A DNA stretch of 64,000 nucleotides. Origin: Leptotrichia wadei. Its GTDB lineage: Bacteria > Fusobacteriota > Fusobacteriia > Fusobacteriales > Leptotrichiaceae. The position numbers and the translations under genes are program-made. The notes under the pieces are model-generated. The model did no database searches, had not been told where the DNA came from, and saw only the letters and a list, made by a program, of their open reading frames with translations. This document shows, piece by piece, positions 17,180 through 25,591 of this stretch (the first letter of the stretch is position 1; each line of letters opens with the position of its first letter). The stretch lies in contig NZ_AP019829.2 in the NCBI RefSeq assembly GCF_007990545.2, positions 62,001 to 126,000 on the forward strand, read 5' to 3'.

Positions 17180-18534
17180 AAAAAATATTAATATCAGGAA
17201 CGATGAGCGGAAGCGGTAAAACTACAGTAAGCAGTATTTTGATGTCTGCTTTGGAAAATGTGGCTCCTTTTAAAGTGGGACCAGATTACATTGATCCGAC
17301 TCATCATGAGGTATTTACAGGACACCATTCACACAATTTGGATATTTTTATGACAGATGATGAGGACGCTGTGAGACAAATATTTGAGATGTATTCGCAA
17401 GGTAGAGATATTTCTGTTGTTGAGGGTGTTATGGGACTTTATGATGGAATTGGGAACGAAAAGGATAATTTTAGTACGGCTCATTTAGCGAGAGTACTTG
17501 ATATTCCTGTAATTTTAGTTGTAAATGCTAAGGCGATTTCAACAAGTATTGCGGCAGAAGTTCTTGGATTTAAGATGTTTGATGAACGAGTGAATATAAA
17601 AGGTGTGATTCTTAACAATGTTTCTTCACAAAAATTATATGAGAGCTTGAAGGAAGCAGTTGAGAAATATACGGGAATCGAGTGTTTAGGCTACATTCCT
17701 AGAAATGAGCAGCTTGCTACAGAGAGTCGGCATTTAGGCTTAAAACAGGCTTTTGAAGAGGATAATGCAAGGAAACAGCAATTGTTCAAGGAAATTGCAC
17801 AAAATTGCTTAAATTTAGAGCGGATAAAAGAAATTGCACAAGAATTTGAGTCAAGTCGAAATATGGACAATTATGCGAAAATAGGACATCTAAAAGATAA
17901 ATTTAAAGGAAAAAGAGTAGCGATTGCAAGAGATGAAGCGTTCTCGTTTTACTATGAAGCAAATATTGATTTGATGAAATTTTGTGGAGTGGAAATAGTT
18001 GAGTTTAGTCCAATTCGAGATAAAAAACTTCCTGAAAATATAGATTTTATCTACTTTGGTGGAGGTTATCCTGAATTATTTTCAAAAGAGTTGAGTAAAA
18101 ATATTTCGATGAAAAATAGTATTGTTGAAGCGTGTAAAAATGGCGTGAGAATATTTGCAGAATGTGGTGGATTTATGTATTTGGCAAAAAAATTACGTTT
18201 ATTAAATGGTGAAATTTTTGATATGTGTGGAATTTTTGATATTGAAATTGGGATGAGAAAACGTTTAAATATTGGAAGGTTTGGGTATATCAATATTGAA
18301 ACTGCAAATGGGATAAAGTTGCGAGGACATGAATTTCATTATTCGGAAATTTTGGAAAATAATGAAGTGAGTGAAAATGACTCGGAAGGCTATTTTTATA
18401 ATATTTACAAGAATAATGGGAAAGAATGGAACTGTGGATATGTGAAAAATAATGCGATAGCTGGATATCCACATATTCATTTTTACTCGAATGTGGAGTT
18501 TTTTGAGTTTTTGTTGGATGTGAAAAGAGATTAA
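17176..18534 (+). CDS. cbiA: Cobyrinic acid a,c-diamide synthase
   Basis: Amidates the a and c side chains of cobyrinate with glutamine and ATP. The N-terminal ATPase has the P-loop SGTMSGSGKTTVSS and KVGPDYIDPTHH; the C-terminal glutaminase-like domain has the nucleophile in FAECGGFMYLAKKLR and a late HEFHYSE histidine motif. Its 452 residues match the family. It is coupled to cbiO by a 4-nt overlap, so it shares the riboswitch. An IS200/IS605 relic lies just beyond the stop. Confidence 0.96.
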   Translation: MKKILISGTMSGSGKTTVSSILMSALENVAPFKVGPDYIDPTHHEVFTGHHSHNLDIFMTDDEDAVRQIFEMYSQGRDISVVEGVMGLYDGIGNEKDNFSTAHLARVLDIPVILVVNAKAISTSIAAEVLGFKMFDERVNIKGVILNNVSSQKLYESLKEAVEKYTGIECLGYIPRNEQLATESRHLGLKQAFEEDNARKQQLFKEIAQNCLNLERIKEIAQEFESSRNMDNYAKIGHLKDKFKGKRVAIARDEAFSFYYEANIDLMKFCGVEIVEFSPIRDKKLPENIDFIYFGGGYPELFSKELSKNISMKNSIVEACKNGVRIFAECGGFMYLAKKLRLLNGEIFDMCGIFDIEIGMRKRLNIGRFGYINIETANGIKLRGHEFHYSEILENNEVSENDSEGYFYNIYKNNGKEWNCGYVKNNAIAGYPHIHFYSNVEFFEFLLDVKRD

Positions 18535-18567
18535 GAAACTTTTGAAGAGAAATTTTAACAAAAAGAT

Positions 18568-18607
18568 AGCAAGATGTCTCCGCCTTCTATAATTGAGAGT
18601 AGTTCAC
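18568..18607 (+). mobile_element. Solo right-end relic of an IS200/IS605-type element
   Basis: The 40 bp AGCAAGATGTCTCCGCCTTC / TATAATTGAGAGTAGTTCAC match the right end of the 13.3-kb mini element, including the terminal GAGTAGTTCAC. No left end, promoter or gene accompanies it. It lies in the spacer between cbiA and cbiC. Confidence 0.55.
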
Positions 18608-18681
18608 GATTGTTGAAAAAATGAGAAATTTTTAATTTTTTTGAAAAATAATGAATTAGAAGAGTGAAAAATGATAAAAAG

Positions 18682-18721
18682 AAAGGAGAGTGTGGTAGTT
18701 ATTATCACACAATGAAATATG
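18682..18721 (+). promoter_or_regulatory. Split ribosome-binding site of cbiC with an interposed hairpin
   Basis: AAAGGAG lies 30 nt before the ATG, too far for normal initiation. Between them GTGTGGTA and TATCACAC form an 8-bp stem with a 5-nt loop (18690-18710). Once folded, the Shine-Dalgarno is 9 nt from the ATG. No other ribosome site serves cbiC. An ATG 7 nt upstream in another frame stops after six codons. Confidence 0.7.
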
Positions 18722-19375
18722 TCATATATTAAAGATCCAAAATCAATAGAAGTGAGAAGTTTTGAAATAATAACTGAAGGATTGGCTGGAAAAGCTGATC
18801 ATTTTAGTGAGGAAGAGCAATTGATTGTGAAAAGATTGATTCATACGACAGGAGATTTTGATTATGTAAATATTGTTGAATTTCAAAATAATCCGATTGA
18901 GTCAGCAAAAGAGGCGTTGGAAGCTGGGAATTGCAGAATTTATTGCGATACAAATATGATTGTTAATGGACTGAATAAAAATGGGTTGAAAAAATTTGGA
19001 GCTGAGGCGTATTGCTTGGTGGCGGATCCAGATGTGGCGAAAGAAGCGAAAGAAAGAGGGATTACACGTTCAATGGTTGGATTGGAAAGAGCATTAAAGG
19101 ATCCTCAAACGAAAATTTTTCTAATTGGAAATGCACCGACAGCATTGTTCACATTGCTTGAAAAAATGGATAAAGAGGGAGAAAATGTTCCAAAATTGAT
19201 AGTTGGAGTGCCAGTTGGATTTGTGGGATGTCCTGAATCGAAGGCTGAACTTTCAAAATATGATGTTCCATTTATTAGAACAAATGGGACAAAAGGTGGA
19301 AGCACAGTTGCAGTTGGTGTAATGCACGGAATCCTTTATCAAATGTACGAAAGGGATAAATATTTTAATAATTAA
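18719..19375 (+). CDS. cbiC: Cobalt-precorrin-8 methylmutase
   Basis: Moves the C11 methyl group to C12 to give cobyrinic acid, by a 1,5-sigmatropic shift. The catalytic His is in VKRLIHTTGDFDYVN near residue 43. Later family motifs are CDTNMIVNG, GNAPTALFTLLE, VGVPVGFVGCPESK and NGTKGGSTVAVG. Its 218 residues are normal. It is separated from cbiA by 184 bp holding an IS relic, and it initiates from the unusual hairpin-split ribosome site. cbiD follows 95 bp later. Confidence 0.96.
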   Translation: MSYIKDPKSIEVRSFEIITEGLAGKADHFSEEEQLIVKRLIHTTGDFDYVNIVEFQNNPIESAKEALEAGNCRIYCDTNMIVNGLNKNGLKKFGAEAYCLVADPDVAKEAKERGITRSMVGLERALKDPQTKIFLIGNAPTALFTLLEKMDKEGENVPKLIVGVPVGFVGCPESKAELSKYDVPFIRTNGTKGGSTVAVGVMHGILYQMYERDKYFNN

Positions 19376-19470
19376 TTACAATTTTATGTGAAAATTAATT
19401 AGTGAATTTAATAATATCTGAAAGTTTATTTCAATTTTTGTATTTTAATATAATTTTGGAGAAGTAAAAA

Positions 19471-20577
19471 ATGGGAAATTATGTATATTTTAACGGTAGA
19501 AAATTGCGATATGGATATACTACTGGAAGTTCAGCAACGGCAGCGACTAAAGCAGCATTGTTACTTTTGCTGGGGAAAGTCGAAAAAATCGAAGAAGTTG
19601 AAATAGACGTTCCAGCAGGTGAGAGAATAAAAATTGGGATTAAATCTTTTGAAAAGACAAAGGATTATGCGATGGCAACTGTTGTGAAAGATGGGGGAGA
19701 TGACCCTGATGTGACACACGGTTTAGAGATTGTTTCAAAAGTGAGTTTTAGAAAAGATAATAAAATCAATATTTTTGGAGGAAAAGGTGTTGGAAAAGTT
19801 ACAAAAGTTGGACTTCCTGTTGAAGTTGGAAAATCAGCGATTAATTCAACGCCAATGAAAATGTTGACAAATATTGTTGAGGAGTTTCTTCCAAATGGAA
19901 AAGGAGTCGATGTTGAAATAAGTGTGCCTTTGGGTGAAGAAGCTGCAAAAAAAACGATGAATGCAAAGCTGGGAATTATCGGTGGAATCTCGATTCTTGG
20001 AACAATGGGAATTGTGCGACCGATGTCTGAAGAGTCATGGAAAGCCTCTTTGGCGATAGAATTGAAGCAAAATTTGACATATTTCAATACGAAAACAGCG
20101 ATTTTTCTTTTTGGAAATCGTGGAAAAATGTTTTTGAGTAAGGAATTTCCTGAAAGGGCTGAAGAAGGCGTTGTAATCAGTAACTTTGTTGGATATATGT
20201 TTGATAAGGCCTGTGAATACGAGGTTAAAAAAGTTTACTTTATTGGTGAACTAGGAAAATTTGTAAAAGTGGCAGGAGGAATTTTTCATACTCATAGCCG
20301 AGTTTCTGATGCAAAAATGGAAATACTAGCTGCAAATGCTCTATTAGTTGGCGAAAAATTGGAAAATGTCTATAAAATTTTGGAATCAAATACAACTGAA
20401 GAAGCCTCTGGATACATTGAAAAAAAGGAAGTTTTCAATTTACTAGCTGAAAAGGCAAAGCAAAAATGTGAAGAACATTGCAGAAAAAATGGCTGGGACT
20501 TGGAAGTAGAAACGTTGATTTTATCGGCTGAGAAAAAGGTTATTGGACAAAGCAAGGACTTTTTTAAAGATTTTTAA
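19471..20577 (+). CDS. cbiD: Cobalt-precorrin-5B C1-methyltransferase
   Basis: Methylates C1 of the contracted corrin ring in the anaerobic pathway, a step with its own protein family unrelated to the tetrapyrrole methylases. LRYGYTTGSSATAATKAALL is the CbiD N-terminal signature; VVKDGGDDPDVTHG and PVEVGKSAINSTPMKML follow. Its 368 residues match the family. GGAG lies 9 nt before the ATG. It is in the cbiC-D-E-T gene order, with short gaps that suggest cotranscription. Confidence 0.97.
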   Translation: MGNYVYFNGRKLRYGYTTGSSATAATKAALLLLLGKVEKIEEVEIDVPAGERIKIGIKSFEKTKDYAMATVVKDGGDDPDVTHGLEIVSKVSFRKDNKINIFGGKGVGKVTKVGLPVEVGKSAINSTPMKMLTNIVEEFLPNGKGVDVEISVPLGEEAAKKTMNAKLGIIGGISILGTMGIVRPMSEESWKASLAIELKQNLTYFNTKTAIFLFGNRGKMFLSKEFPERAEEGVVISNFVGYMFDKACEYEVKKVYFIGELGKFVKVAGGIFHTHSRVSDAKMEILAANALLVGEKLENVYKILESNTTEEASGYIEKKEVFNLLAEKAKQKCEEHCRKNGWDLEVETLILSAEKKVIGQSKDFFKDF

Positions 20578-20641
20578 AATTTTTTTTGCTTGTTATAAAA
20601 ATAAAGACAGTAAGAAATTATAGTTTTTGAAAAGAGGAAAA

Positions 20642-21268
20642 ATGGAAAAAATACAAATTTTAGGACTAGGGCCTGGAAATTTAGACTATACATTGCCGAT
20701 TGTTTTGAAAAAAATTAAGGAATCGGAAGTGATTGTCGGTGGAAAACGGCATATTGAAAGTTTAGGAGAATGTGTGGAAAATAAGGAATATTGCTACATT
20801 TCAGCTGATTTGCAAAAAGTTCTGGATTTCATAAACGAGAATCGAAATAAAAAGATTTCTGTGATTGTATCTGGAGATACTGGATTTTATAGCCTTTTGA
20901 CTTTTATGAAAAAACATTTTGAAAGTGAAGAGCTGGAAGTTGTGCCAGGAATTTCATCGGTTCAGTATATGTTCGCAAAAATTTCAGAATATTGGTATGA
21001 TGCTTGTATTGCCAGTGTTCATGGGAAGGAATTCGATTTTGTGGAAAAATTGAATGAGTATGAAAAAATTGGATTATTGACTGATTTTAAAGAAAATACG
21101 CCACAAAAAATTGCTCAAAAATTGCTAGAAAATAATTTTGATAATGTGGAAATTTTTGTTGGGGAAAATTTGTCTTATGAAAATGAAAAAATTTATCATT
21201 TTAAGGCGAAAGAGTTGGCAAATTATGAAGATAAATTTGGAATGAATGTTGTGATTTTGAAAAAATAA
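20642..21268 (+). CDS. cbiE: Cobalt-precorrin-7 C5-methyltransferase
   Basis: A SAM-dependent tetrapyrrole methylase of 208 residues. ILGLGPGNLDYTLP is the N-terminal SAM-binding loop, VIVGGKRHIESLGE is typical for CbiE, and VIVSGDTGFYSLLTF and EVVPGISSVQYM complete the fold. I start at the ATG behind AAGAGG. The separate cbiT next door performs the C15 methylation and decarboxylation; in many organisms both are fused as CobL. Confidence 0.93.
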   Translation: MEKIQILGLGPGNLDYTLPIVLKKIKESEVIVGGKRHIESLGECVENKEYCYISADLQKVLDFINENRNKKISVIVSGDTGFYSLLTFMKKHFESEELEVVPGISSVQYMFAKISEYWYDACIASVHGKEFDFVEKLNEYEKIGLLTDFKENTPQKIAQKLLENNFDNVEIFVGENLSYENEKIYHFKAKELANYEDKFGMNVVILKK

Positions 21269-21339
21269 AAAAAAGTTTTTGTAATAAAAAGAAAGTTTTT
21301 AACAAAATAAAAAAATTAAATGTAAGAAGTGGAGAGAAA

Positions 21340-21906
21340 ATGTATCATATAAAAGATAAGGACTTTATTCGTGGAAAAGTTCCAATGACAAAGGAAGAAA
21401 TAAGAGCGGTGAGTATTGCGAAAATGGAAATTTCTGATGAAGATATTTGTCTTGACATCGGTGGCGGAACTGGTTCGGTTAGTATTGAAATGGCTAAATT
21501 TGCTAAAAATGGTCATGTTTATACGATTGAGCAAAAAGAGGAAGCCGTTGACTTAATAAAACAAAATATGGAAAAATTTGAGATAAAAAATATGACTGTA
21601 ATTTCTGGGAAAGCACCAGAAGATTTGCCACAAGGAATAACTTTTGACAAAGTGTTTATCGGTGGTTCAGGCGGAAATTTATCAGAAATTATTAACTATT
21701 CTTATGAAAATTTAAAAGAAAGTGGAATAATCGCTTTGAACTTCATCGTTTTAGAAAACACATTTGAAGCACTTGAATGTTTAAAAAAATCAAAGTTTGA
21801 GGATATTGATATTTCTCAAATAATTGTGGCGAAAAATAGAAAAGTGAAGGATTTTAACATGATGATGTCAGAAAATCCGATTTATGTGATTTCTGCGAGA
21901 AAATAA
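21340..21906 (+). CDS. cbiT: Cobalt-precorrin-6B C15-methyltransferase (decarboxylating)
   Basis: A class I SAM methyltransferase of 188 residues that methylates C15 and removes the acetate carboxyl at C12. The SAM motif is CLDIGGGTGSVSIEMAK. The N-terminus FIRGKVPMTKEEIRAVSIAK is diagnostic for CbiT, where the GK.PMTK segment binds substrate. GGAG precedes the ATG by 6 nt. It ends the cbiC-D-E-T run and is followed by an inverted copy of the intergenic repeat. Confidence 0.95.
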   Translation: MYHIKDKDFIRGKVPMTKEEIRAVSIAKMEISDEDICLDIGGGTGSVSIEMAKFAKNGHVYTIEQKEEAVDLIKQNMEKFEIKNMTVISGKAPEDLPQGITFDKVFIGGSGGNLSEIINYSYENLKESGIIALNFIVLENTFEALECLKKSKFEDIDISQIIVAKNRKVKDFNMMMSENPIYVISARK

Positions 21907-21930
21907 TATATACATAGATTGTATAATATA

Positions 21931-22033
21931 TTGCGACAAACTTATTTAAAATTAAACTGCTAAAAATTATATAAATTTAGAGTTTGAACAAAATAGTCAT
22001 AGTTTTTGAGTTCAGCTTTAAAACGGTTTTACT
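21931..22033 (-). repeat. Dispersed intergenic repeat, copy B
   Basis: The reverse complement aligns along its length with copy A near 6 kb, at roughly four bases in five by eye. Shared blocks include TATATAATTTTTAG and AGTTTAATTTTAAATA. It lies between cbiT and the autotransporter promoter. Confidence 0.6.
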
Positions 22034-22088
22034 ACATATACTAATCAAAATATGTATCATTTTTTCTATAAAATTTTTAAGATATTAA

Positions 22089-22116
22089 TTGTTTTTTTCT
22101 TATTTTATGGTATAAT
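22089..22116 (+). promoter_or_regulatory. Promoter of the autotransporter gene
   Basis: TTGTTT and an extended -10 element ATGGTATAAT lie about 150 bp before the ATG, leaving a long structured leader. The same ATGGTATAAT sequence recurs at four other likely promoters in this window. Confidence 0.5.
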
Positions 22117-22175
22117 TAAATGAATGAATAAATTGTAATAATTATAAAAATATAAATATTTAAATTTAAAAAAAG

Positions 22176-22270
22176 AAAGGAGGCGCTACTTTTTAGAGTA
22201 ATTTGACAAATATATGAAAATTTATTGTCAGTGTAATATAATAAATTAAAATTAAGTAGCGAAAAAAATG
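22176..22270 (+). promoter_or_regulatory. Split ribosome-binding site of the autotransporter gene with an interposed stem
   Basis: AAAGGAGG lies 84 nt before the ATG. It is followed immediately by CGCTACTT (22184-22191), which pairs perfectly with AAGTAGCG (22254-22261), and the ATG follows 6 nt after that arm. The 62 nt enclosed contain a second stem (TGACAA/TTGTCA). No Shine-Dalgarno lies nearer the ATG. Folding would place the ribosome site 6 nt from the start. Confidence 0.6.
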
Positions 22271-25200
22271 AAAAAAACACTACTATTAATCAGTTTGATT
22301 ACCGTGTTATCTAGCTGTGGCGGAGGTGGAGGTGGAGGCGGAAGTTCGCAGACATCTCAAGCAACCCCCATACCAAATCCAAGCAGGCCGTCGGAAAATC
22401 CATCTCAAATCCCTGGAAATATTGGTGGCAAAAGTAATTTTAATCCAAGTCAAAATATTGGAAATTCTGAATCAAATAATAATTCTAGCTCTGGACAAAG
22501 TGCTGGAAATTCCACAACAAACAACAGTTCTAATTCTGGACAACAAAGTCAAGTACCCATCCCAAATAATTTTGAAAAACCTGCAAATCAAGGTGTAATG
22601 ACAGGAAAAGGCGTACAAGTTGCAGTTTTGGATGAGGATTTTATAACTAATAATGAAACAATGAAATATTACAAAAGAGGACAAACTTTTGAGAAAGTAA
22701 AAGAAGATGAATTTAAAGGAAGATTGAATTCAAATTATGCAGTTGCTACGGGTCATAGTCCAAGTAAAAATGATCACGGATTGAGAGTAGCTACAATACT
22801 TGGTGGTGAAAGTGGTAATGGAGCTAAAGGAGCAACAATACACGGAGTATCTTTGGGAACACAAAGTGCTGGATTAATTATAAATGTGGATAGATACAAA
22901 GAATTACATGCTAAAGGTGTAAGAATATACAATCAATCTCTTGGAATACCTCAAGAATTTTCTTCTACAACTTATAGAAAGGATTTATGGGAATCTATTA
23001 AAACTGTTGGAAATTGGACTCAAGATAAAATGGATCAAAAGGTAGATGAGTTAATAAATTTCTATAAAAAAGCTGTTAATGAAGGTTCACTATTTGTCTG
23101 GGCAGCTGGAAATTATAAAGCAGATAAAACTGAGCTTACAGCAGTGTCTGTTCAGTCGGGGTTACCAATAGCAATTCCTTCATTACAAAAAGGTTGGATA
23201 GCAGTGGTAGGTTTGGAAGAACAGGCTGATGGAAGTGCAAAAGATTTTCCAAAACATTTTGCGTGGGCAGGAGAAAGTGCAGCATATTGGACTATTTCTG
23301 CAAATGGACGTTGTGAATTGCCAGGTTGTTCTTCACCGGGTTCATCAAATGCAGCTCCAAGAGTTACAGCGACGGCAGCAAAAGTTAAAGAAAGATTTCC
23401 TTGGATGACAGGACACGAAATTCAGCAGACGATTTTAACAACTGCAACTAAAATAAATACATTATTAATCGGCAATGGTGATGTAAGTTCAAGATATGGA
23501 TGGGGATATTTGAATGAAGAAAAAGCATTAAAAGGACCTGCTCAATTTGATAATATTCTTCTTGTTGGTAAAAACGCTTCAGATAACGGATTAAAAGGGC
23601 AATTTAACGCAAATATCGGAAATTCAATGACTTCTATTTTTGAAAATGATATTAAAGGTGATGGCGGATTAAGAAAATCTGGAAATGGAACATTGATTTT
23701 AACAGGGAATAATAGTTATGCTGGAGATACTACCATAGATGAAGGAAAATTAGAAATATATGGAAATAATACTTCTGATATAACAATAAATTCACAAGGG
23801 ACACTAGTAACATATCCGACAGCTATAATAAACAAAAAAGATGGTGTTCCAAAAAGTGTTTACAATAATGGTGGAACTTTTGAAAACAGAGGTTCAGGAG
23901 CTGTTATAACAGGAAATTACATAGCAACAGCTGGTTCTATAACAAAAGCAGAAATAGGTTCTAAACTTATAGTTAATGGAACAGTGAATTTAAATGGAGA
24001 GAGTGCAACATTACAAACTTTAAGTAATGGAAGATATATTACAGCAAAACCGTTATCGATGACTGTGATTGAAGCAGAAAAAGGGGTTGAAGGTAATTTT
24101 TGGAAAGTGGAAACACCTGAATTGGTTAATGGTACAACTGAAGTAAAAGGAAATAAATTAAGTGTGAAATTGAGTAGAAAAAATGTGTTAGATTATGTGA
24201 AAAAAATAGCAGGAACTGACGAGATGCAAGAAAATACGGCGCAAAATATTGAAACAGCTTTTCAAACATTAGATAAAAAAATTGAGAACGGAACGGCGGA
24301 AAATGTTTCGCAGTTTGAGAAAAAAGCTGCAAAATTACAATCGCTTTCTTCTACAGCAAGAGCAGCAATTTTAGACAGTTTATCAGGACAAATTTACGCA
24401 TCAGCTCAAGCGTTGACTTTTGGACATTCACAAACTGTAAATAAAGATTTATCCAATAGACTTGTAATGCTTGGAACACTTGACAATGTCGGGGATAAAT
24501 TTGGACTTTGGGTATCAGGTTTTGGAGCAAATGGTAAACTAAAACAAGACGGATATGGAACAGGAGACACAAAAGTACTTGGTGGACAAGTTGGAATTGA
24601 CAAACAATTTGGTGAAAATTTAATTTTAGGGACAGCGTTGTCTTATTCAAAAGCCGATGTTAAGTTTGACAGATACGGAGGAAAATCCGATGCAAATAAT
24701 TTTGGTTTTTCGTTGTACGGAAGATTAGGCAATAAAAATAATCCATTATATTTGCAAGGTCGTTTGGGAGCAGGATTTGTTGACAGTGATGTTGAAAGGG
24801 ACATCATTTTAGGTAGTAATGATTATTCTCAAGCAAAGATTAATCACAATGACAAAGTCTATTCAGGGTACTTGGAAACAGGATATGATATAAAAAATAA
24901 AAATGGAGATTTTGTCGTAACACCATTTGTTGGATTGACTCACGACACAGTTCAAAGAGGTTCGTTTTCTGAAAAAGATAGCCAATTTGGACTTACAGCG
25001 GAGAAAAAAACTTATAATCAAACCGCAGCATTAGTAGGACTTAGAGTCGGAAAATCTGTAAATTGGAATAGTGGAAGCAAAACGACTTTCCAGGGATATG
25101 TAACACACCAAAAAGCTTTTAAAGATGAGGATTTGAGCTTTGATGCAAGATATACAGGACTTCCAGGAGCAAAATTCAAAGTAAAAGGTATTGGACTTTC

Positions 25201-25348
25201 AAAAAATAAAACTTGGGTAGGAGCAGGTGCACTAACTGAAGTAAATAAAAGTTTTGGTTGGTATGTAAACTATGATGGTTCAATTGACAGTGGAAAAGGT
25301 AAAGGAAGTAACAATGTTTACACGACAGGAGTTAGAATTAATTTCTAA
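22268..25348 (+). CDS. Subtilisin-like serine protease autotransporter
   Basis: A type V secreted protease of 1026 residues. The signal ends VLSSC followed by eight glycines, a lipobox-like start, then a Ser/Asn/Pro-rich linker to about residue 105. The S8 domain has Asp in VAVLDEDF, His in KNDHGLRVATILGG, oxyanion Asn in WAAGNYKAD and Ser in PGSSNAAPRVTAT. A passenger-associated repeat (GNGTLILTGNNSYAGDTTI) marks the beta-helix. The last ~270 residues form an outer-membrane beta-barrel ending RINF. It is fusolisin-like in plan. Its start depends on a stem-split ribosome site. Confidence 0.93.
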   Translation: MKKTLLLISLITVLSSCGGGGGGGGSSQTSQATPIPNPSRPSENPSQIPGNIGGKSNFNPSQNIGNSESNNNSSSGQSAGNSTTNNSSNSGQQSQVPIPNNFEKPANQGVMTGKGVQVAVLDEDFITNNETMKYYKRGQTFEKVKEDEFKGRLNSNYAVATGHSPSKNDHGLRVATILGGESGNGAKGATIHGVSLGTQSAGLIINVDRYKELHAKGVRIYNQSLGIPQEFSSTTYRKDLWESIKTVGNWTQDKMDQKVDELINFYKKAVNEGSLFVWAAGNYKADKTELTAVSVQSGLPIAIPSLQKGWIAVVGLEEQADGSAKDFPKHFAWAGESAAYWTISANGRCELPGCSSPGSSNAAPRVTATAAKVKERFPWMTGHEIQQTILTTATKINTLLIGNGDVSSRYGWGYLNEEKALKGPAQFDNILLVGKNASDNGLKGQFNANIGNSMTSIFENDIKGDGGLRKSGNGTLILTGNNSYAGDTTIDEGKLEIYGNNTSDITINSQGTLVTYPTAIINKKDGVPKSVYNNGGTFENRGSGAVITGNYIATAGSITKAEIGSKLIVNGTVNLNGESATLQTLSNGRYITAKPLSMTVIEAEKGVEGNFWKVETPELVNGTTEVKGNKLSVKLSRKNVLDYVKKIAGTDEMQENTAQNIETAFQTLDKKIENGTAENVSQFEKKAAKLQSLSSTARAAILDSLSGQIYASAQALTFGHSQTVNKDLSNRLVMLGTLDNVGDKFGLWVSGFGANGKLKQDGYGTGDTKVLGGQVGIDKQFGENLILGTALSYSKADVKFDRYGGKSDANNFGFSLYGRLGNKNNPLYLQGRLGAGFVDSDVERDIILGSNDYSQAKINHNDKVYSGYLETGYDIKNKNGDFVVTPFVGLTHDTVQRGSFSEKDSQFGLTAEKKTYNQTAALVGLRVGKSVNWNSGSKTTFQGYVTHQKAFKDEDLSFDARYTGLPGAKFKVKGIGLSKNKTWVGAGALTEVNKSFGWYVNYDGSIDSGKGKGSNNVYTTGVRINF

Positions 25349-25362
25349 TTGAGTTAAATTCT

Positions 25363-25418
25363 AAAAAATACATCCTTTAATATTCAAAAGAATTTGATAT
25401 TATGGGATGTATTTTTTT
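25363..25418 (+). terminator. Terminator after the autotransporter gene
   Basis: AAAAATACATCC pairs with GGATGTATTTTT, with a T run in the second arm. It lies 15 bp after the stop codon. Confidence 0.8.
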
Positions 25419-25463
25419 GAAGAAAAGATCTGAATTTAACTAAGTTTTTAATAAAAAAATTTA

Positions 25464-25492
25464 TTGACACTCGAAGTGCGTAGTGATAAGAT
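25464..25492 (+). promoter_or_regulatory. Promoter of the META-domain lipoprotein gene
   Basis: TTGACA and TAAGAT are separated by 17 bp. The spacer contains CACTCGAAGTGCGTAGTG, with an inverted CACT/AGTG that could be an operator. Confidence 0.6.
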
Positions 25493-25591
25493 ACTTGATA
25501 TTAGATAAATTAATTTTAGAAATAGCCAATAAATAGGATAAAATTATAAATTTTATAAAATAAAAAATTTAAAAAGAGAAGAGGAATTAAA

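Noticed and set aside
18712-18732. Upstream ATG as the cbiC start
   Set aside because: It is in another frame and stops after six codons; the conserved CbiC N-terminus begins at 18719.
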